Positions 1 to 11,955 of a stretch of 64,000 nucleotides of DNA are shown piece after piece. The position numbers and the translations under genes were made by a program. The notes below the pieces were generated by a model. It was not told where the DNA came from and did no database searches. It saw only the letters and a list, made by a program, of their open reading frames with translations. The stretch lies in contig NC_081553.1 of assembly GCF_963082655.1 (NCBI RefSeq), positions 31,504,341-31,568,340 of the forward strand, read 5' to 3'. The stretch's first letter is position 1, and every line of letters starts with the position of its first letter. Source of the DNA: Stomoxys calcitrans. Taxonomy: Eukaryota > Arthropoda > Insecta > Diptera > Muscidae.

Positions 1-142
1 CATAGCTAAATCGAATCAGAAAGTGATTTTGAGGCGATCGGTATACTTATCAATGGGCATATTTCTTTTCCTTATGGGTGTTACAAACAAATTCACTAAG
101 TTATAATACCCTGTACCACAGTAGTGGTGTAGGGTATAAAAA
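1..142 (-). mobile_element. HINE family G, head-side fragment
   Basis: The right end is an imperfect inverted repeat, ATACCCTGTACCACAGTAGT followed by GGTGTAGGGTATAAAAA, which is the head signature of this family read on the minus strand. The segment at 37-60 (GTATACTTATCAATGGGC) is the intact version of a site that is split by a mariner at 61530-62483. The left part runs off the window. Confidence 0.65.
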
Positions 143-385
143 GTAAAAGCATGACAGCCAAATGAGCAAGCTGAAGCTGTCATAATTAAACCAGCGTAGG
201 GGTATAATTATGCCAACGTGCTTAGAAGTCTCTGGCCAAATGTGTAGCCTGAGTAGAGTGACGTTGCGGTACAATCCATCAGGTGATGGGGAAGGGAAGC
301 AAAAAGGACGATTTCCAATATGCACTTAAAGGCAAGCTTTTGGAATCAGAGGTGGTCCATGATCTACGACCAAAGAGAGAATAAA
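143..385. other. Unassigned spacer
   Basis: No gene is visible. The only local structure is a short inverted repeat, ATGACAGC near 150 and GCTGTCAT near 174. Confidence 0.5.
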
Positions 386-387
386 TA

Positions 388-624
388 TTGGGATGCCCAA
401 AAAGTAATTGCGGATTTTTTAAAAGAAAGTAAATGCATTTTTAATAAAACTTAGAATGAACTTTAATCAAATGTACTTTTTTTACACTTTTTTTCTAAAG
501 CAAGCTAAAAGTAGCAGCTGATAACTGACAGAAGAAAGAATGCAATTACAGAGTCACAAGCTGTGAAAAAATTTGTCAACGCCGACTATATGAAAAATCT
601 GCAATTACTTTTTGGGCAACCCAA
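388..624 (-). mobile_element. Mariner-derived MITE, copy 1
   Basis: This 237-bp element is flanked by TA on both sides (386-387 and 625-626). Its ends are inverted repeats related to TTGGGTTGCCCAAAAAGTAA. The end sequence resembles the termini of mellifera-subfamily mariners. There is no transposase frame, so it is a non-autonomous deletion derivative. It lies in the opposite orientation to the copies at 26436, 31833 and 62969. Confidence 0.88.
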
Positions 625-2405
625 TAAATCCGGGACTTTGACTCCCCCTCTGTATGTACACCTGAAGAACATAAACAGCAGAGAACTACGACAGGTTTTC
701 ACCTCCTTACCGATGGCGATGCGAGTAGAAGAGCATATCGTTGAAATAGGAACTGAAAACCTAACAAGGAAGATGGGGAGCTGTGACAACTGTTGACGAG
801 ATACTCAGGGGAGCTGTGACAACTGTTGACGATGAGATACTCAGGTCAAAGAAACGAGACCTTGATCAGTGATATAAGAGCTGCTATATGGAGAGGGCAT
901 CTGGACTCAGAAACACTAAGACGTATGGCGTAAGTGTATTTAGCCGGTAGAGACCGAGCCTGGTATATGGCGATTGGCAACGGCCAGTCTTTAAGCATTT
1001 CTCTGTTTTAGTTAAGTCTAACCTTAATACCATTTGAATTAGCTTTCTTTGCCAAGCTCCTCCTCAAAATTATTATAGTAATGATATGTTGAAGTAATGT
1101 CTTCTGATTGTTTAATCTTTCTGCATAAAATCAATTTGAATCACCTTGCAGTTCTAAGGACTCATACCAACAACATTTCCTTACCATCGTTTGATGAAAT
1201 AAAAGCTAGAGCGAATTTTACATAGAGACTGTCCATTGTGCAAGATTTTATTATAATTGAGCTCTAAAAAAACAAAATATCAATTTGTTGTAAAGGTAAA
1301 ACAAATTAAATGTTCCCATCACTTAACTTAAGAGGGTATAATAAATTCAAAATTTCATATCAAAAGAACTCGAATATCGCATTAAGTTATCAAAAATAAT
1401 GCAACCGGCCAGTCATAATTCATTTGTGGTGAAATTTTTCTTGTTGATTTATTTGCCACACTAAGTTGTTATCACTCACAGTGACTTTTATTGGTCATAA
1501 AATGTAATATGGCTTTATTTAGCCTAATTGAAAAGTCAATGTCAGGTCTCATCGAAATGCAACGTCAGTTGTAAAGTATTAGGCCATCAGTTGCTTTCTA
1601 CACTCAAACCAGAAAATTACTGAAAATTTGTTATCAATTTGCAACACAGCCCAAATGAGAAAATAACATTTTCACTGCCTTTACATTTTACCATCCAAGA
1701 GGGATCATAACTAAAGATTAGAGAAATGTGAAACGTTCATGGGACGTTTGATGTTGACGATAGACCAGAAAGCAAAAAAAAAAAACTACAAGAAAAGGTG
1801 GTGGTTAATGGACTATTTTAAATAAACGCTTACCTCAATGCGAACGTTAAAGTGAGGAGAACAGCTCATAAAAAATGGTATCAAAGGACTACTGCCACGG
1901 GAGTCATCATTGAATAAACCAAAGAACCATCAAAATAAAATTAAAACTCACTCACACACTCTCGCGCATACAGGACACCAGGGGAGTGAGTGCTGGTTTT
2001 GAAAAAGGTGCAAATAACAAAAATATTTCCTTATAAAGGAAAGCAGGAAAAAAAAAGAAAAACCGACATCATCACCAGTTGTAAAATGTCAAAATATTAA
2101 AGACTTAATCTTCTAACCTTAGGGAAGTGAGAAAATGGATTGTAAGCATTAGTTGATTGGCAGATAAGTGACTGTTTGAAGACATTATAGGTACAGAAAA
2201 ATTTGAAATACACAAAGTCAAAGAATCAAATCGACTTTGGTGGAATAAGTGGTGACAATTTGAAAGGAATTAATAGTCATAGATAAATAGTGAACAAATG
2301 CTACCCGTCTATAGTCTTCACGAAAGAAGAGAATATCATCCGCACTTCATTTGTAAGACCTTGATGTCTTGAGGGCATGTTCACCTATTAATCTCAATGC
2401 TTAAG
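625..2405. other. AT-rich DNA without a supported gene
   Basis: About 1.8 kb without a convincing exon. The part at 640-1000 is less AT-rich and holds a short tandem duplication (776-842). From 1000 on it is AT-rich with no repeat family I recognise. Confidence 0.5.
776..842. repeat. Two-copy direct duplication, 32/35 bp
   Basis: GGGAGCTGTGACAACTGTTG begins at 776 and again at 808. The second copy has three extra bases (GAT) before GAGATACTCA. It looks like a replication-slippage duplication. Confidence 0.85.
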
Positions 2406-2407
2406 AG

Positions 2408-2520
2408 AATCTTCTTCTTATATATAAAATTCAATTTGTGTTTGTTTGAATGTTTGTTTGTTTGTTCCGTATAGACTCAAAAACGGCTGAACCGTTTACC
2501 TTGAAATTTTAATTTAATTT
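2408..2520 (+). mobile_element. Helitron-like family C, 5' end only
   Basis: TCTTCTTATATATAAAATTC is followed by AATTTGTGTTTGTTTG and then by TAGACTCAAAAACGGCTGAA. The same block, inverted, ends the C copy at 40728-41325, and a related block lies at 5583-5650. A TATATATAAAA start followed by an ACGGCTGAACCG-type motif is usual for insect Helitron-like elements. No C array follows here, so this is an orphan 5' end. Confidence 0.55.
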
Positions 2521-3240
2521 AAATTAATTTTTAATTTGCTCATTTATTAGTCAAGTCGTTAGACCATATATGACTAAAACACTACAAAATTAACAATTCA
2601 TTAAAGTTTTCTTAAAAATAAATCAGGAATTAAATACTACTCAAAAGCAGTTAATCTTCTATATTAAAAAATCGTTATCAATAATAATTAATAATAGAAA
2701 CAATAAGAAGCTAACATTACTTCAACATTAAAAATTTTATAAAAAAATTTAAAAAATAAACTTCTGAATTTCCAAAGATTTTACAATAATAATTTATGAG
2801 TTTAACTCGCTTAACAAAAACTCGTTTAAAAGATGAAAACAATTGTATGGAAGTCTCTTCTTATAAATGTAATAACAAAATTATAAGATCCATCAAATTA
2901 CTACGCCGGGCTAAAGAAGTTGTATAGCTTAGTACGAAATGTATATAGGGGAAAATTTAAATGTCTTAGGTTCAGAGGCAAATAATTAATAATCCGAGCC
3001 ACTCTGACGTGAAAAGATCGGTCTAATAAAGGGGTAAGTGTAGGTGTTCTAAGCTGCGGGTTTATCACAGATCTGTGAACAGCTCAACTAAATATTCAGG
3101 GTGCTGATTTTTGTATATTTTGTAAAAAAACATCAAAGCACGAATACTTAGAAAATCATTAAAGGATCAACCCAAAAATCTACAACAAACGGGGTAATAT
3201 GTTGGCGAACACCAACATGAAACACAAATCTTATTGCTCT
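2521..3240. other. AT-rich DNA without a gene
   Basis: Very AT-rich, with short A and T runs. I see no reading frame or recognised repeat. The last part may be 3' untranslated sequence of the LINE that follows on the minus strand. Confidence 0.45.
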
Positions 3241-5127
3241 GTTAAACACGAGACGCAGCTTCCTTATATAACTGACCCGACAGTACCACAATAAATCTCA
3301 GTGCAATATAAAATTGAGGGCATAACAAGGGCATTTACTAATGCCATCTTCATTGGCAATGAAAGGCTAAGCTCCATATTATAAAGCTTACGCAAAGTGT
3401 ACTTAACTTTAGAAATAACACAATTGATATGTACATCATACCTCAGGTCATGATCTAAGATCATTTCCAGACAATTGAGACTGTCCACGTACTCAATCAC
3501 AACATCATTTATGCAGACAACTACAGGCGAACTATTTCTTATTCCATAGCACATTGCTTTTGTCTTTTTGGTATTTACAGATAGATTGTTAACCCGCAAT
3601 CACTCCATTAATATAGAGATACTAGAGTCAATAACTCCTTGCAAAACTTCTGGAAATTCAAAAGAACTTTTCAAAAAAATTTGGACGTCATCAGCAAAAG
3701 CAACTGGTGAACAGTAAGAACTTTCAATATCAACAAACAAATCATTCATATACATTATAAATAGTAACGGACCTCGAACGGGACTCAACCCTACGGCACC
3801 CCACTTTTTACCGCCAACAAATTCGAAAATCTATTATTACAACTCACATATTGAAACCTATTACACAGATGAGATTTCAACAAAAAACACGCAGACTTAG
3901 AAAAATCAAAACAAGAGTACACTTTGCTTACTAATATTCCATGGTTAAGTCTGTCAAAGGCCTTTTCTATATCAAGGGTCAGGACAACACAGTTGTCATG
4001 ACTACTGATAGTCCTTTTAATATTATCATTTAAACCTATAAGGGCAGACGTTGTGGAGCAATCACTTCTAAATCCTGGCTGGCAGTCATGTAATAATGAT
4101 CCCCTCAAAATAGGCTCATTTATTTGAGTCTTCATAATATGATGCATCATTTTCGATAATATGGGCATTATAGAAATGGGCCTGTAACTGTCAGTCGCAC
4201 CATTCTTCCTTATGGGTACAACTTTAGCACGCTTCCACGCAGCTGGAAATATTGATGTTGTGAGTATGTTGTTAACAATGTGCAAGACAAAATCTTTTAT
4301 AAAAGGAAAAACAATCTTCAAGAAACTTAACTGTAATCCATCGGATCCAATAGCTCGTGATTTAATTAATCAAAACGTATCAATTAATTCAATTCTTGAT
4401 ACTGCGCGAAATGAAAAACCATCATCAGTAATGGGAAGGGTAGGAAAAGTATCGCTTCCCGATAACTGATATGACAAAAATGTCCTGTTCAAATCATCCA
4501 CGCTAAGATCGAACGAATTTCAGCCATTTTATCATGAAGCAGATTCAGTTGTTCATCAACATCAGAAGTCCTGAATAGGTCAGAAAAATCACATGAAGAC
4601 ACATATTCTTCAACAACAGCAGCACTTATAGCACCAAAATCAATGTATTTCTATATTTGAGCTACATTCACACACTCAACATTTAACGAAATAAAAATAA
4701 AAGAGTAGTGAGAAATTGCAGGACATTGAAACTGATGAGAGAATCGAAGGATTTCAGGAGAAGACAATAAAAAATAATTAATAAGAGAAGTTGAATTATG
4801 GAAAACATCAAAGTAAGTGGGAATTGAATTATGCACAATAGAAAGATTCAGATTGGCGCAAACATTTCTTAATAGCGCAGATTTTCTTATATCGTACAAA
4901 TTATTGTTAAAATCCCCCATTATAACTAAATTTTCATATCTCACACATAACTCAGATACTTGCTCTTCAAAATAACCAATATCACCATGCGGCAAATAAC
5001 AGTACCCACTAAATATTCAACTCCACTCAATGTCAATTCAATAAAAATACATTCATCAGAACCATATAAGGTCCCTGTAAAAATCACTTTATGACAAATG
5101 CTCTTAGATACATAAACAGCGACACAG
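3241..5127 (-). pseudogene. Jockey/CR1-group non-LTR retrotransposon, decayed
   Basis: Read on the minus strand the order is endonuclease (about 5127-4650), a degraded linker, then reverse transcriptase (about 4321-3264). The endonuclease part shows the IMGDFNNN motif. The RT part shows IEKAFDRLNH, GPLLFIMYMNDLF and FADDVQIF, so the catalytic Asp pair of FADD is present. The frame is broken. There is a stop plus frameshift just after KSGVP near 3790, where the family normally reads PQGS. A further stop lies at 3600-3602, in the slot where relatives have Trp. The 5' end is cut by family C near 5127. Clade assignment comes from motif style only. Confidence 0.8.
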
Positions 5128-7172
5128 ATTGTGTAAGTTGGTCTGGTAGGAAACATAGGCTATAAAATTTTTTCATATTTTACCTCAAAAGTACTACCCA
5201 AAAATAAAAGGTATTCAAGTTGGGTCCAAGTACCCTGGGAGCCGCCCCAGCCCCAAAACCGCTTTAAATAGGTTTATTTAACGATCATGACAATATGGGA
5301 CTCAAATGTAAGGTATTCAGGAGTAGATTACGAATATGGTAGGGAAGTAGGAGTAGGCTTCATAATTTATTAATAACGGAAGGGGGCGGACCCTCCACCG
5401 TTACCCCAAAAACATCACCCAAAATCAAAAGTGAACCAATAAGGGCAATATGGGTATCAAATGAAAAGTGTGCGGGAATAGATAACGAATCTGTCATACA
5501 AATTCATGTCGAAGTATAGGGGGTCACTCCACCCCCACAAAAACGCCCAAAAGGGGCACATTAGGCAATAACTGATATATGGGACTCGGTTTGTTTGTTC
5601 CCCATAGACTGAAAAACGGCAGAACCGTTTTTCTCGAAATTCTCGCATATTGTGTAGATTAGTCTGGAAGGAAACATAGGCTATATAATTTGTCGGTAAC
5701 GGAAGGGGGACGGGGGGTTGCCAAAACACAACCCAAAATCAAAAGTGGACCGATCGGGACAATATAGGTATTAAATGAAAGGTATTGGAGAGTAGAATAC
5801 GAATATGGTATTAAAATTTGAGTCTAAGTACCCAAAAACTCCCCCAAACAGACATATTGAACCTTCATTTCAATATGGGTCTCAAATGAAAGGTATTCGG
5901 GAGTAGATTTCGAATCTGGCATACAAAATCAGATCGTAGTATAGAGGGTCACGCCACCTCTTAAAAACGTCATTAGACCCATTATGACTATGAACCGATT
6001 TTCTTAAAATTATCATAGCTTGTGTACGTTTATCTGGAAGGTAATATAGGCTATATAATTTTTAAATATAGGGTGGAGGCGGACCCTCCCCCTAACCCCA
6101 AAAACGCCACCCATATCCGAATGTGGTCCGATGGGCACAATAATCAAATGAAAGGTACTGGAAACGAGAAATCGAATATGGTATTAATATGTGGGTCCAA
6201 GTACCCAGCGCCCCAACCACAAACCTCCTCTAAACTGATATATTTGAAGTTCATGTCAATATTGGGCTCAAATGAAAAGTATTCAAAATATTGCATAAAA
6301 CATTAGGTCCAAGTACTAGGAGGTCGCCCACCCCCAAATACCCCCAAATGGGCATATAAGCCGACCATGGTTATGTGGGATTCAAATGAAAGGTACTAGG
6401 GAGTTGATTACGAATATGACATTAAAATTTGCGTTCCAGTCTAGGTGGAAATAAAGATACGTCAAATGGTTTATTTGACCCATTATGACAATATGGGACT
6501 CAAGTGAAAGGTATTTGAGAGTAGAAAACGAATTTGATATCCAATTTCGGGAGCCAAGTGTTAAATGAACTTCATTTTCTTTGGCAGTAAAGAACGAATT
6601 TGATATATATTTTCAGTGCAAAGTGTCGGTTGCCGCCCTAGCCCCAAAACACCTTCCAAACGGTTCGTATTTACCGGCCATGGCAATATGGGTATCAAAT
6701 AAAAGGGATTTGGAAGTGCAGCAAGAATTTGATATCCATATTTGAGTCGAAAAGTGTGAGGTGCCATTCCTCCCCTAATGAGAATTTTACCCTTAAGAAG
6801 AACATTACCATCAGAACCGAGAAGGGGAAAATGCTCACACATCAATGAGTGCTTTCCAATTCAAGTTTAAACTCAATGATGAGGTACCTTTTTTTATAGC
6901 CGGGTCCGGGCGGCGTCTAGCAGTATACCTCTATAAGGAAATTTTTTTAAATGACAATGCAAGGCATTGTCCCTCGCAAATGTCGCCAACATTAAGAGGG
7001 GATAAACACCGCTTTGTCCGATGTTCTCGCCAGGATTCGAACGCGTTCAGCGTCTTAGGCTAAAATGGCACGAATTCGATATCCGCATTGAGGGCGAAGT
7101 GTCCCCACCCAAAAAAGATATTAGAGAGTTAAAGAAGGCGCAGCGGAGCGGGCCCGGTTAGGCTATTGCTAA
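5128..7172 (+). mobile_element. Helitron-like family C element carrying a SINE
   Basis: An irregular array of 110-160 bp units runs to about 6795. Units repeat phrases such as CTCAAATGAAAGGTATT, TAGATTACGAATATGG and GGCCGCCCCAGCCCCAAAAC. After a SINE-derived insert (6797-7061) the element resumes at ATGGCACGAATTCGATATCC. It ends with CAGCGGAGCGGGCCCGG, also seen at 20155-20175 and, inverted, near 38825. The GC-rich end resembles Helitron-like 3' ends, but no Rep/helicase gene is present. The 5' end here is truncated against the LINE. Confidence 0.6.
6797..7061 (-). mobile_element. SINE carried inside family C (subfamily with CCAG deletion)
   Basis: This is the same tRNA-derived SINE as at 22743-23061, read on the minus strand. 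The B-box region reads GGATTCGAACGCGTTCAGCG, lacking four bases (CCAG) present in free copies. It also has about ten extra bases in the body (TGCATTGTCAT). Both features recur in the copy at 38837-39105, which is also inside a C element. The A-box end is missing. Confidence 0.75.
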
Positions 7173-8083
7173 AATATTTTTTAATCCAATCCAATCACCA
7201 CATTTGTGTGAACCTGAGAGTAACTGAATCGCAATTTGTATATCTAATTATAAATGCCAATTATGAAAGTTATAGTACCAGCATACAGAAAATTCCAAAA
7301 AAAGATCACTTTGATAATTGTGCATAAGGTTCATTTGTCGCACATAACTGTTATCATGCACTCAAATCGAATATAAAAAATCCCCCAACACCAAAGATAC
7401 TTCATAGATTAGAATAATTTATTCGGTATGGTTTAAGGGCATAAACCGTATCATTGTTACATTATCCCTCAAAACAATGGCAACCGAAACCTATGCGATT
7501 ACCATTACAATTTTTTAAAGAACAAACGCACATACTTACATATAAGCGAATAAATACTGCATTGTCATGGGTCACGTGTGGGAAGCGAAATGGAGCCTTT
7601 GACTTGTGTCTTTAAAAAAATAATTTCATAAAGGCTTATGTCAAATCGAGACAGCTGCATTGTGGAAAAAAAAAAACTAAGGCCTGCACAACAAAGGTCA
7701 GAGAGCAAATTGTGAAGTTAAAAATGAAGACCTAAAAAATCAGCCTACTCTTTTAAGCATCCTGTCAATCAACCTTGAAGGTACGTAAACTGATCTAACT
7801 TTAATACAAAATTGAAACGTATTCTACCCTTTTTATAAAAGGAGATTTATTGAAGGAGATTTTAACAATGCGCAGATGTCGGCTATAAAGATTATGGTGA
7901 GAGATACAAATCTGTATAATAGTGGGATAGGAAAGTTTGGATAATGAATTCCATAAGATGCTTTTAGACGATATATATTTGTCACATGACATGGTACATT
8001 TTGTATCCATACGTTCTTCCTTATATAGGTCAAATTCGAATCAAATGTGCTTTTATTGGAATGCATTTGTCAAATGAACTGTA
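7173..8083. other. Single-copy-looking DNA, no gene
   Basis: AT-rich with a poly-A stretch near 7664. No repeat family or credible exon seen. Confidence 0.45.
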
Positions 8084-8200
8084 CAGGGGATATACTAATC
8101 TAGTCATTCCGTTTTAAACACCTCAAAATATTGATCTGCACCCCTTTACGAATATATATTCTTGACCCTCTAAATTGATTTACCAATGTCTGTCAGTCCG
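8084..8200 (+). mobile_element. HINE head remnant (D-like)
   Basis: GGGGATATACTAATCTAGTC, then ATTCCG, AAATATTGATCTGC and ATATATATTCTTGA, follow the head order of the D copies at 23473 and 46118. The array and tail are absent. Confidence 0.6.
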
Positions 8201-8330
8201 AGACTTGTCATTATTGTTTTAACCTCCACCATAGCATACTGACTACGCCATTCGCCTTGTAATACTTCCAAATAAAGATCAGCAACACCATAAAGTAAAG
8301 TTTTGGTACACATGTGTATTGCAAATAAAA

Positions 8331-8472
8331 TGGCTATATTCGCAATAAAACCCATGCTGTTGGAGCGCTGGGGCAGTAACCCGCCCCCAAAAAACAATAA
8401 GGATCACAATGCGAAACAAAGGAATAGTAAATATGCACCCCCGAACGTTGACGACCCACGCAAACGAAACAA
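8331..8472 (+). mobile_element. RTE element, 5' part of a split copy
   Basis: This segment matches 47967-48097 of the longer RTE copy. Both contain GCGCTGGG followed by AGTAACCCGCCCCC and both end at GACCCACGCAAACGAAA. The match stops at 8472, where a HINE-B tail begins, and picks up again at 10209 in the same order and orientation. Confidence 0.8.
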
Positions 8473-10208
8473 GTATAAAGGCGTTAAAATCGACCGAGCC
8501 GAACTTTGGATACCCACCACCTTGGGCATATATGTAAACCACCTTTCGTCAAAATCCGGTGAAAAATGCATAGAAGCTATATCGAAATATGGTGCGACTT
8601 GGACCAAATTCGATACGGACTTTGAGTGGTCTAATAAGTACAAGTCATTGTTCAATGTTGTAAAACAAAATATTGGTCTTCTTGGTAGCCATATCCAAAT
8701 ATAGATCGATCTGAACCATATTCAACACGGATGTCGAAAAGTCTAACATAAGTCACTGTGACAAATTTCAGCGAAATCGGATTATAAATGTTTCTACTAT
8801 GGGCCCAAGACTTTAAATCGAGATATCAGTCTATATGGCAGCTATATCCAAATTTGGATTGATCTGAGCCAAAATGAAGAGGGATGTCGATGGGCCTAAC
8901 ATAACTCACTGTCCTAAAGTTCGGCGAAACCAGACAATAAATGCGACTTTTATGGAGCCGAAACATTAAATCGAGAGATCGGTCTATATGGCAGCTATAT
9001 CCATATCAAGACCGATCTGAGCCAAATTGAAAGAGAATGTTGAAGGGCCTAACACAACTCGCTATCCCAGATTTTGGCGAATTAGGACTATACATGAGCC
9101 CTTTATGGGCCCAAGACCTTAAATCGAGGTATCGGTCTATATGGCAGATATATCCAAATCTGAACCGATGTGGGCCAAATTGAAGAGGGATGTCGATGGG
9201 CCTAGCACAACTCACTGTACCAAATTTCGGCGAAATCAGACAATAAATGCGCCTTTTACGGGCCCAAAACATTAAATCGAGAGATCGGTCTACATGGCAG
9301 CTATATCCAAATCTAAACCGATCTAAGCCAAATTGAAGGAGAATGTTGAAGGGCATAACACAACTCGCTGTCCCAGATTTTGTCGAATTAGGACTATACA
9401 TGCTCCTTTTATGGCCCCAAGACTTTAAATCAAGATATCGGTCTATATGGCAGCTATATCCAAATCTGAACCGATCTGGGCCAAATTGAAGAGGGATGTC
9501 GATGGGCCTAAAACAACTCACAGTCCCAAATTTCGGCTAAATTTAGAAAATAAATGTGACTTTTATGGGTCTAGGACCCTAAATCGGAGGATTGGTATAT
9601 ATAAAAGCTATATCTAAATCTGATCCGATCTGGGCCAAATTGACGAAGGATGTCGAAGGTCCTAACAGAACTCACTGTCCCACATTTCAGCAAAATCGGA
9701 TAATAAATGTGGCTTTTATGGGCCTAAGACCCTAAATCGGAGGATCGGTCTATATGGCAGCTATATCCAATTCTAAACCGATATAAGCCAAATTGACGAA
9801 AGATGTCAAAGGATGTAACACATCTAACTGTACCAAATTTCAGCAAAATCGGATAATAAATGTGGCTTTAATGGGCCTTAGACCCTAAATTGGCGGATCG
9901 GTCTATATGGGGCCTATATCAAGATATAGTCCGATTTAGCCCATCTTTGATCTTAACCTGCTAATGACAAAAAAAAAAATATGTCCAAAGTTTCAGCTCA
10001 ATATCTCCATTTTTAAATACTGTAGCGCGATTTCAACAGACAGACAGAGAAACGGACGGACATCTTAGATCGTCTTAGATTTTTAAGCTAATCAAGAATA
10101 TATCTTTATAGGGTCAGAATTGGTTATTTCGATGTGTTGCAAACGGAGTGACAAAATGAATATACCCACCTTGACTACCCACCGAAAGGTGGGGTGGTGG
10201 GTATAAAA
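8473..10208 (-). mobile_element. HINE family B inserted in RTE
   Basis: On the minus strand this is head first. The head at the right end contains TATACCCACC with a GGTGGGTATA partner, the TATATCTTTATAGGGTC block and a short CCGT microsatellite. The array has 153-bp units with GATCGGTCTATATGGCAGCT. The tail at the left end has a degenerate TTCGGC/GCCGAA palindrome and a TTTATACTT terminus. RTE sequence flanks it on both sides, so both ends are defined to within a few bases. A plus-to-minus frame of 171 codons over 9006-9521 is array and not a gene. Confidence 0.85.
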
Positions 10209-10690
10209 AGGACCATGATTTTGCGGATCTACACCTGGAATGTCCGCATTCTCTATAGAGATGGTGCAGTATACGCCCTGGCGGATGTATTGGAGTAGTA
10301 CCACAGATATTACCGCCTTACGGGAATTGCGATAGACTGGGAATGGCGTCACAACAACACCAAACAGTGACGAACTAAGCTATAGCTGCCATAACACGAG
10401 GCATGTATTTGGATGTGGATTTGTGGTTAATCGGAGACTGAAACACCTTGTCTCAAGCTTTACTCCGGTGAATGATAGGCTAGCCACAATCCACATAAAA
10501 GCCAAATTCATTTGTGCCCATGCCCCGACGGAAGACATAGACGAGCAGACCAAGAATATGTTCTACGAGCGCCTAGAGAGAGAGATTATGACCTCTGCCC
10601 CGCCCATGATAATAAAATCGTTCTGGGAAATTTTAATGCGAAAATAGGGAGGGAAGACATTTTTGGTTCAACATTCGGGAAGTTTAGGTC
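10209..10690 (+). pseudogene. RTE endonuclease fragment, 3' part of the split copy
   Basis: Matches 48098-48578 of the longer RTE copy, from the CTWNV start motif onward. Recognisable pieces include FGCGFVV, DRLATIHIKAKF and the CAHAPTED and DEQTK motifs of RTE endonucleases. The catalytic GDFN appears as GNFN. Frameshifts and stops break it (for example within ERE..DLCPAHD). It ends abruptly near 10690, where a D array starts, so the remaining RTE sequence is lost. Confidence 0.8.
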
Positions 10691-11651
10691 GTTGGGGTAT
10701 GCAAATGGCTCATATCGGTTCAGATTTGGATATAACTCCCATATAAACCAATCCCCTGTTTATCTTCTTGAACTCCAAGCGGCCTTAATTTTCATCCGAT
10801 TTGGCTTAAATGTACCACAAAAATATCGGTTTTGACTTTCAATATTCGTAGGTAGGTTTCCAATCGCTTTTTAAAATGCTATAGCCCTCATTTAAACCGA
10901 ACCCTGGATTTGGTTTCTTGAGCTCTTAGAAGCCTCAATTTTCATCTGGTTTGGCTGAAATATAGAAGAAAGATTTGTGCTATGACTTTCAACATCTATG
11001 CCAAGCATGATCCGAATCGAATGTTTTGAAACACATATAGCCCCCATATAATCCGACCCCCGGATTTGACTTCTTGAGCCCTTAGAAGCCTCAATTTGCA
11101 TCTGATTTGACTGAATATAGAACAAAGACTTTTGTTATGACTTCCAACATCCATGCCAAGTATGATCCCAACCGGTTTAAAAACAGATATAGGATCCATA
11201 TAAACCGATCCCCGGATTTGGCTTCTTGAGCCCTTAAAAGCCTTAATTTTCACCCGGTTTGGCTGAAATTTGGAACAAAGTCTTGTGTTATGACTTTCAA
11301 CATCCATGCCAGATATGATTCGAATCGGTCTAAAACACACATATAGCCCCCATATAAACCGATCCCCGAATTTGGCTTCTTTAGCTCTTAAAGGCCTACA
11401 TTTTCACCAGATTTGGTTGAAATTTGACCCAAAACCTGTCTTACGACCTGCAACATCAGTACCATGTTTTTTCGGAATCGGTCAATATGGTGATGTAGGC
11501 CCCTCTAAGTAGCAATATTCCGATATGACTTCTTAAGACCAAATTATTCAAATAAAAATTCAGTAAATAAGGGTACATGTTTAGGGTACATTTTTAGGTG
11601 GTGGGTACCCAAGAGGCGGCCCGGCTGAACTTGGCATGCATGTACTTGTTT
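10691..11651 (+). mobile_element. HINE family D, head missing
   Basis: The units contain CCCATATAAACCGATCCCC, GGCTTCTTGAGCCCTTA and GACTTTCAACATCCATGCC. The CATATA landmark falls at 11045, 11198 and 11351, exactly 153 bp apart. The tail has GGTGGTGGGTACCC, a GGCGGCCCGGCTGAACTT palindrome variant and a TACTTGTTT terminus. The 5' end is joined to RTE sequence by deletion or recombination. Confidence 0.8.
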
Positions 11652-11729
11652 AAGTTCCTTTGGATTACCTCCACACTTATTCATCATTATGTCATAGTAT
11701 TCTCACAGAAAACTTCATAATCTATGGGA

Positions 11730-11953
11730 AAACGCAATGCAAATAAGCGCATGAGAATTCCATTAAGGAACAGGGGCATGCTTCTCCCATATCAATGAGA
11801 GGTGCCCGATTCAAGTTTAAGCTCAATGACATGGAACCTCCTTTTTAAAGCAGAGTTGAACAACGTGCAGCAGTGCGACACCTCTTTGGGGAGAATTTTT
11901 TACATGGCATAGTTCCTCACAAACCATTGGGAGGGAATAATCAACGCTGAATT
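11730..11953 (-). mobile_element. SINE, 3' part, cut by HINE-B
   Basis: Minus-strand copy of the tRNA-derived SINE. It has ATTCCATTAAGGAACAGGGG, CTCAATGA, GTGCGACACCTCTTTGGGGA and TACATGGCATAGTTCCTCAC. It stops at CGCTGAA, a few bases before the B element. The bases just after that element (TTTTTCTGATG) match the next stretch of SINE, but the match fades quickly. Confidence 0.75.
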
Positions 11954-11955
11954 CA

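Noticed and set aside
2411..3240. Complete Helitron
   Set aside because: Only the 5' end motif is present; no Rep/helicase, array or 3' end follows.
9006..9521. 171-codon minus-strand frame
   Set aside because: Same cause: it lies wholly in a HINE-B array inserted in an RTE copy.
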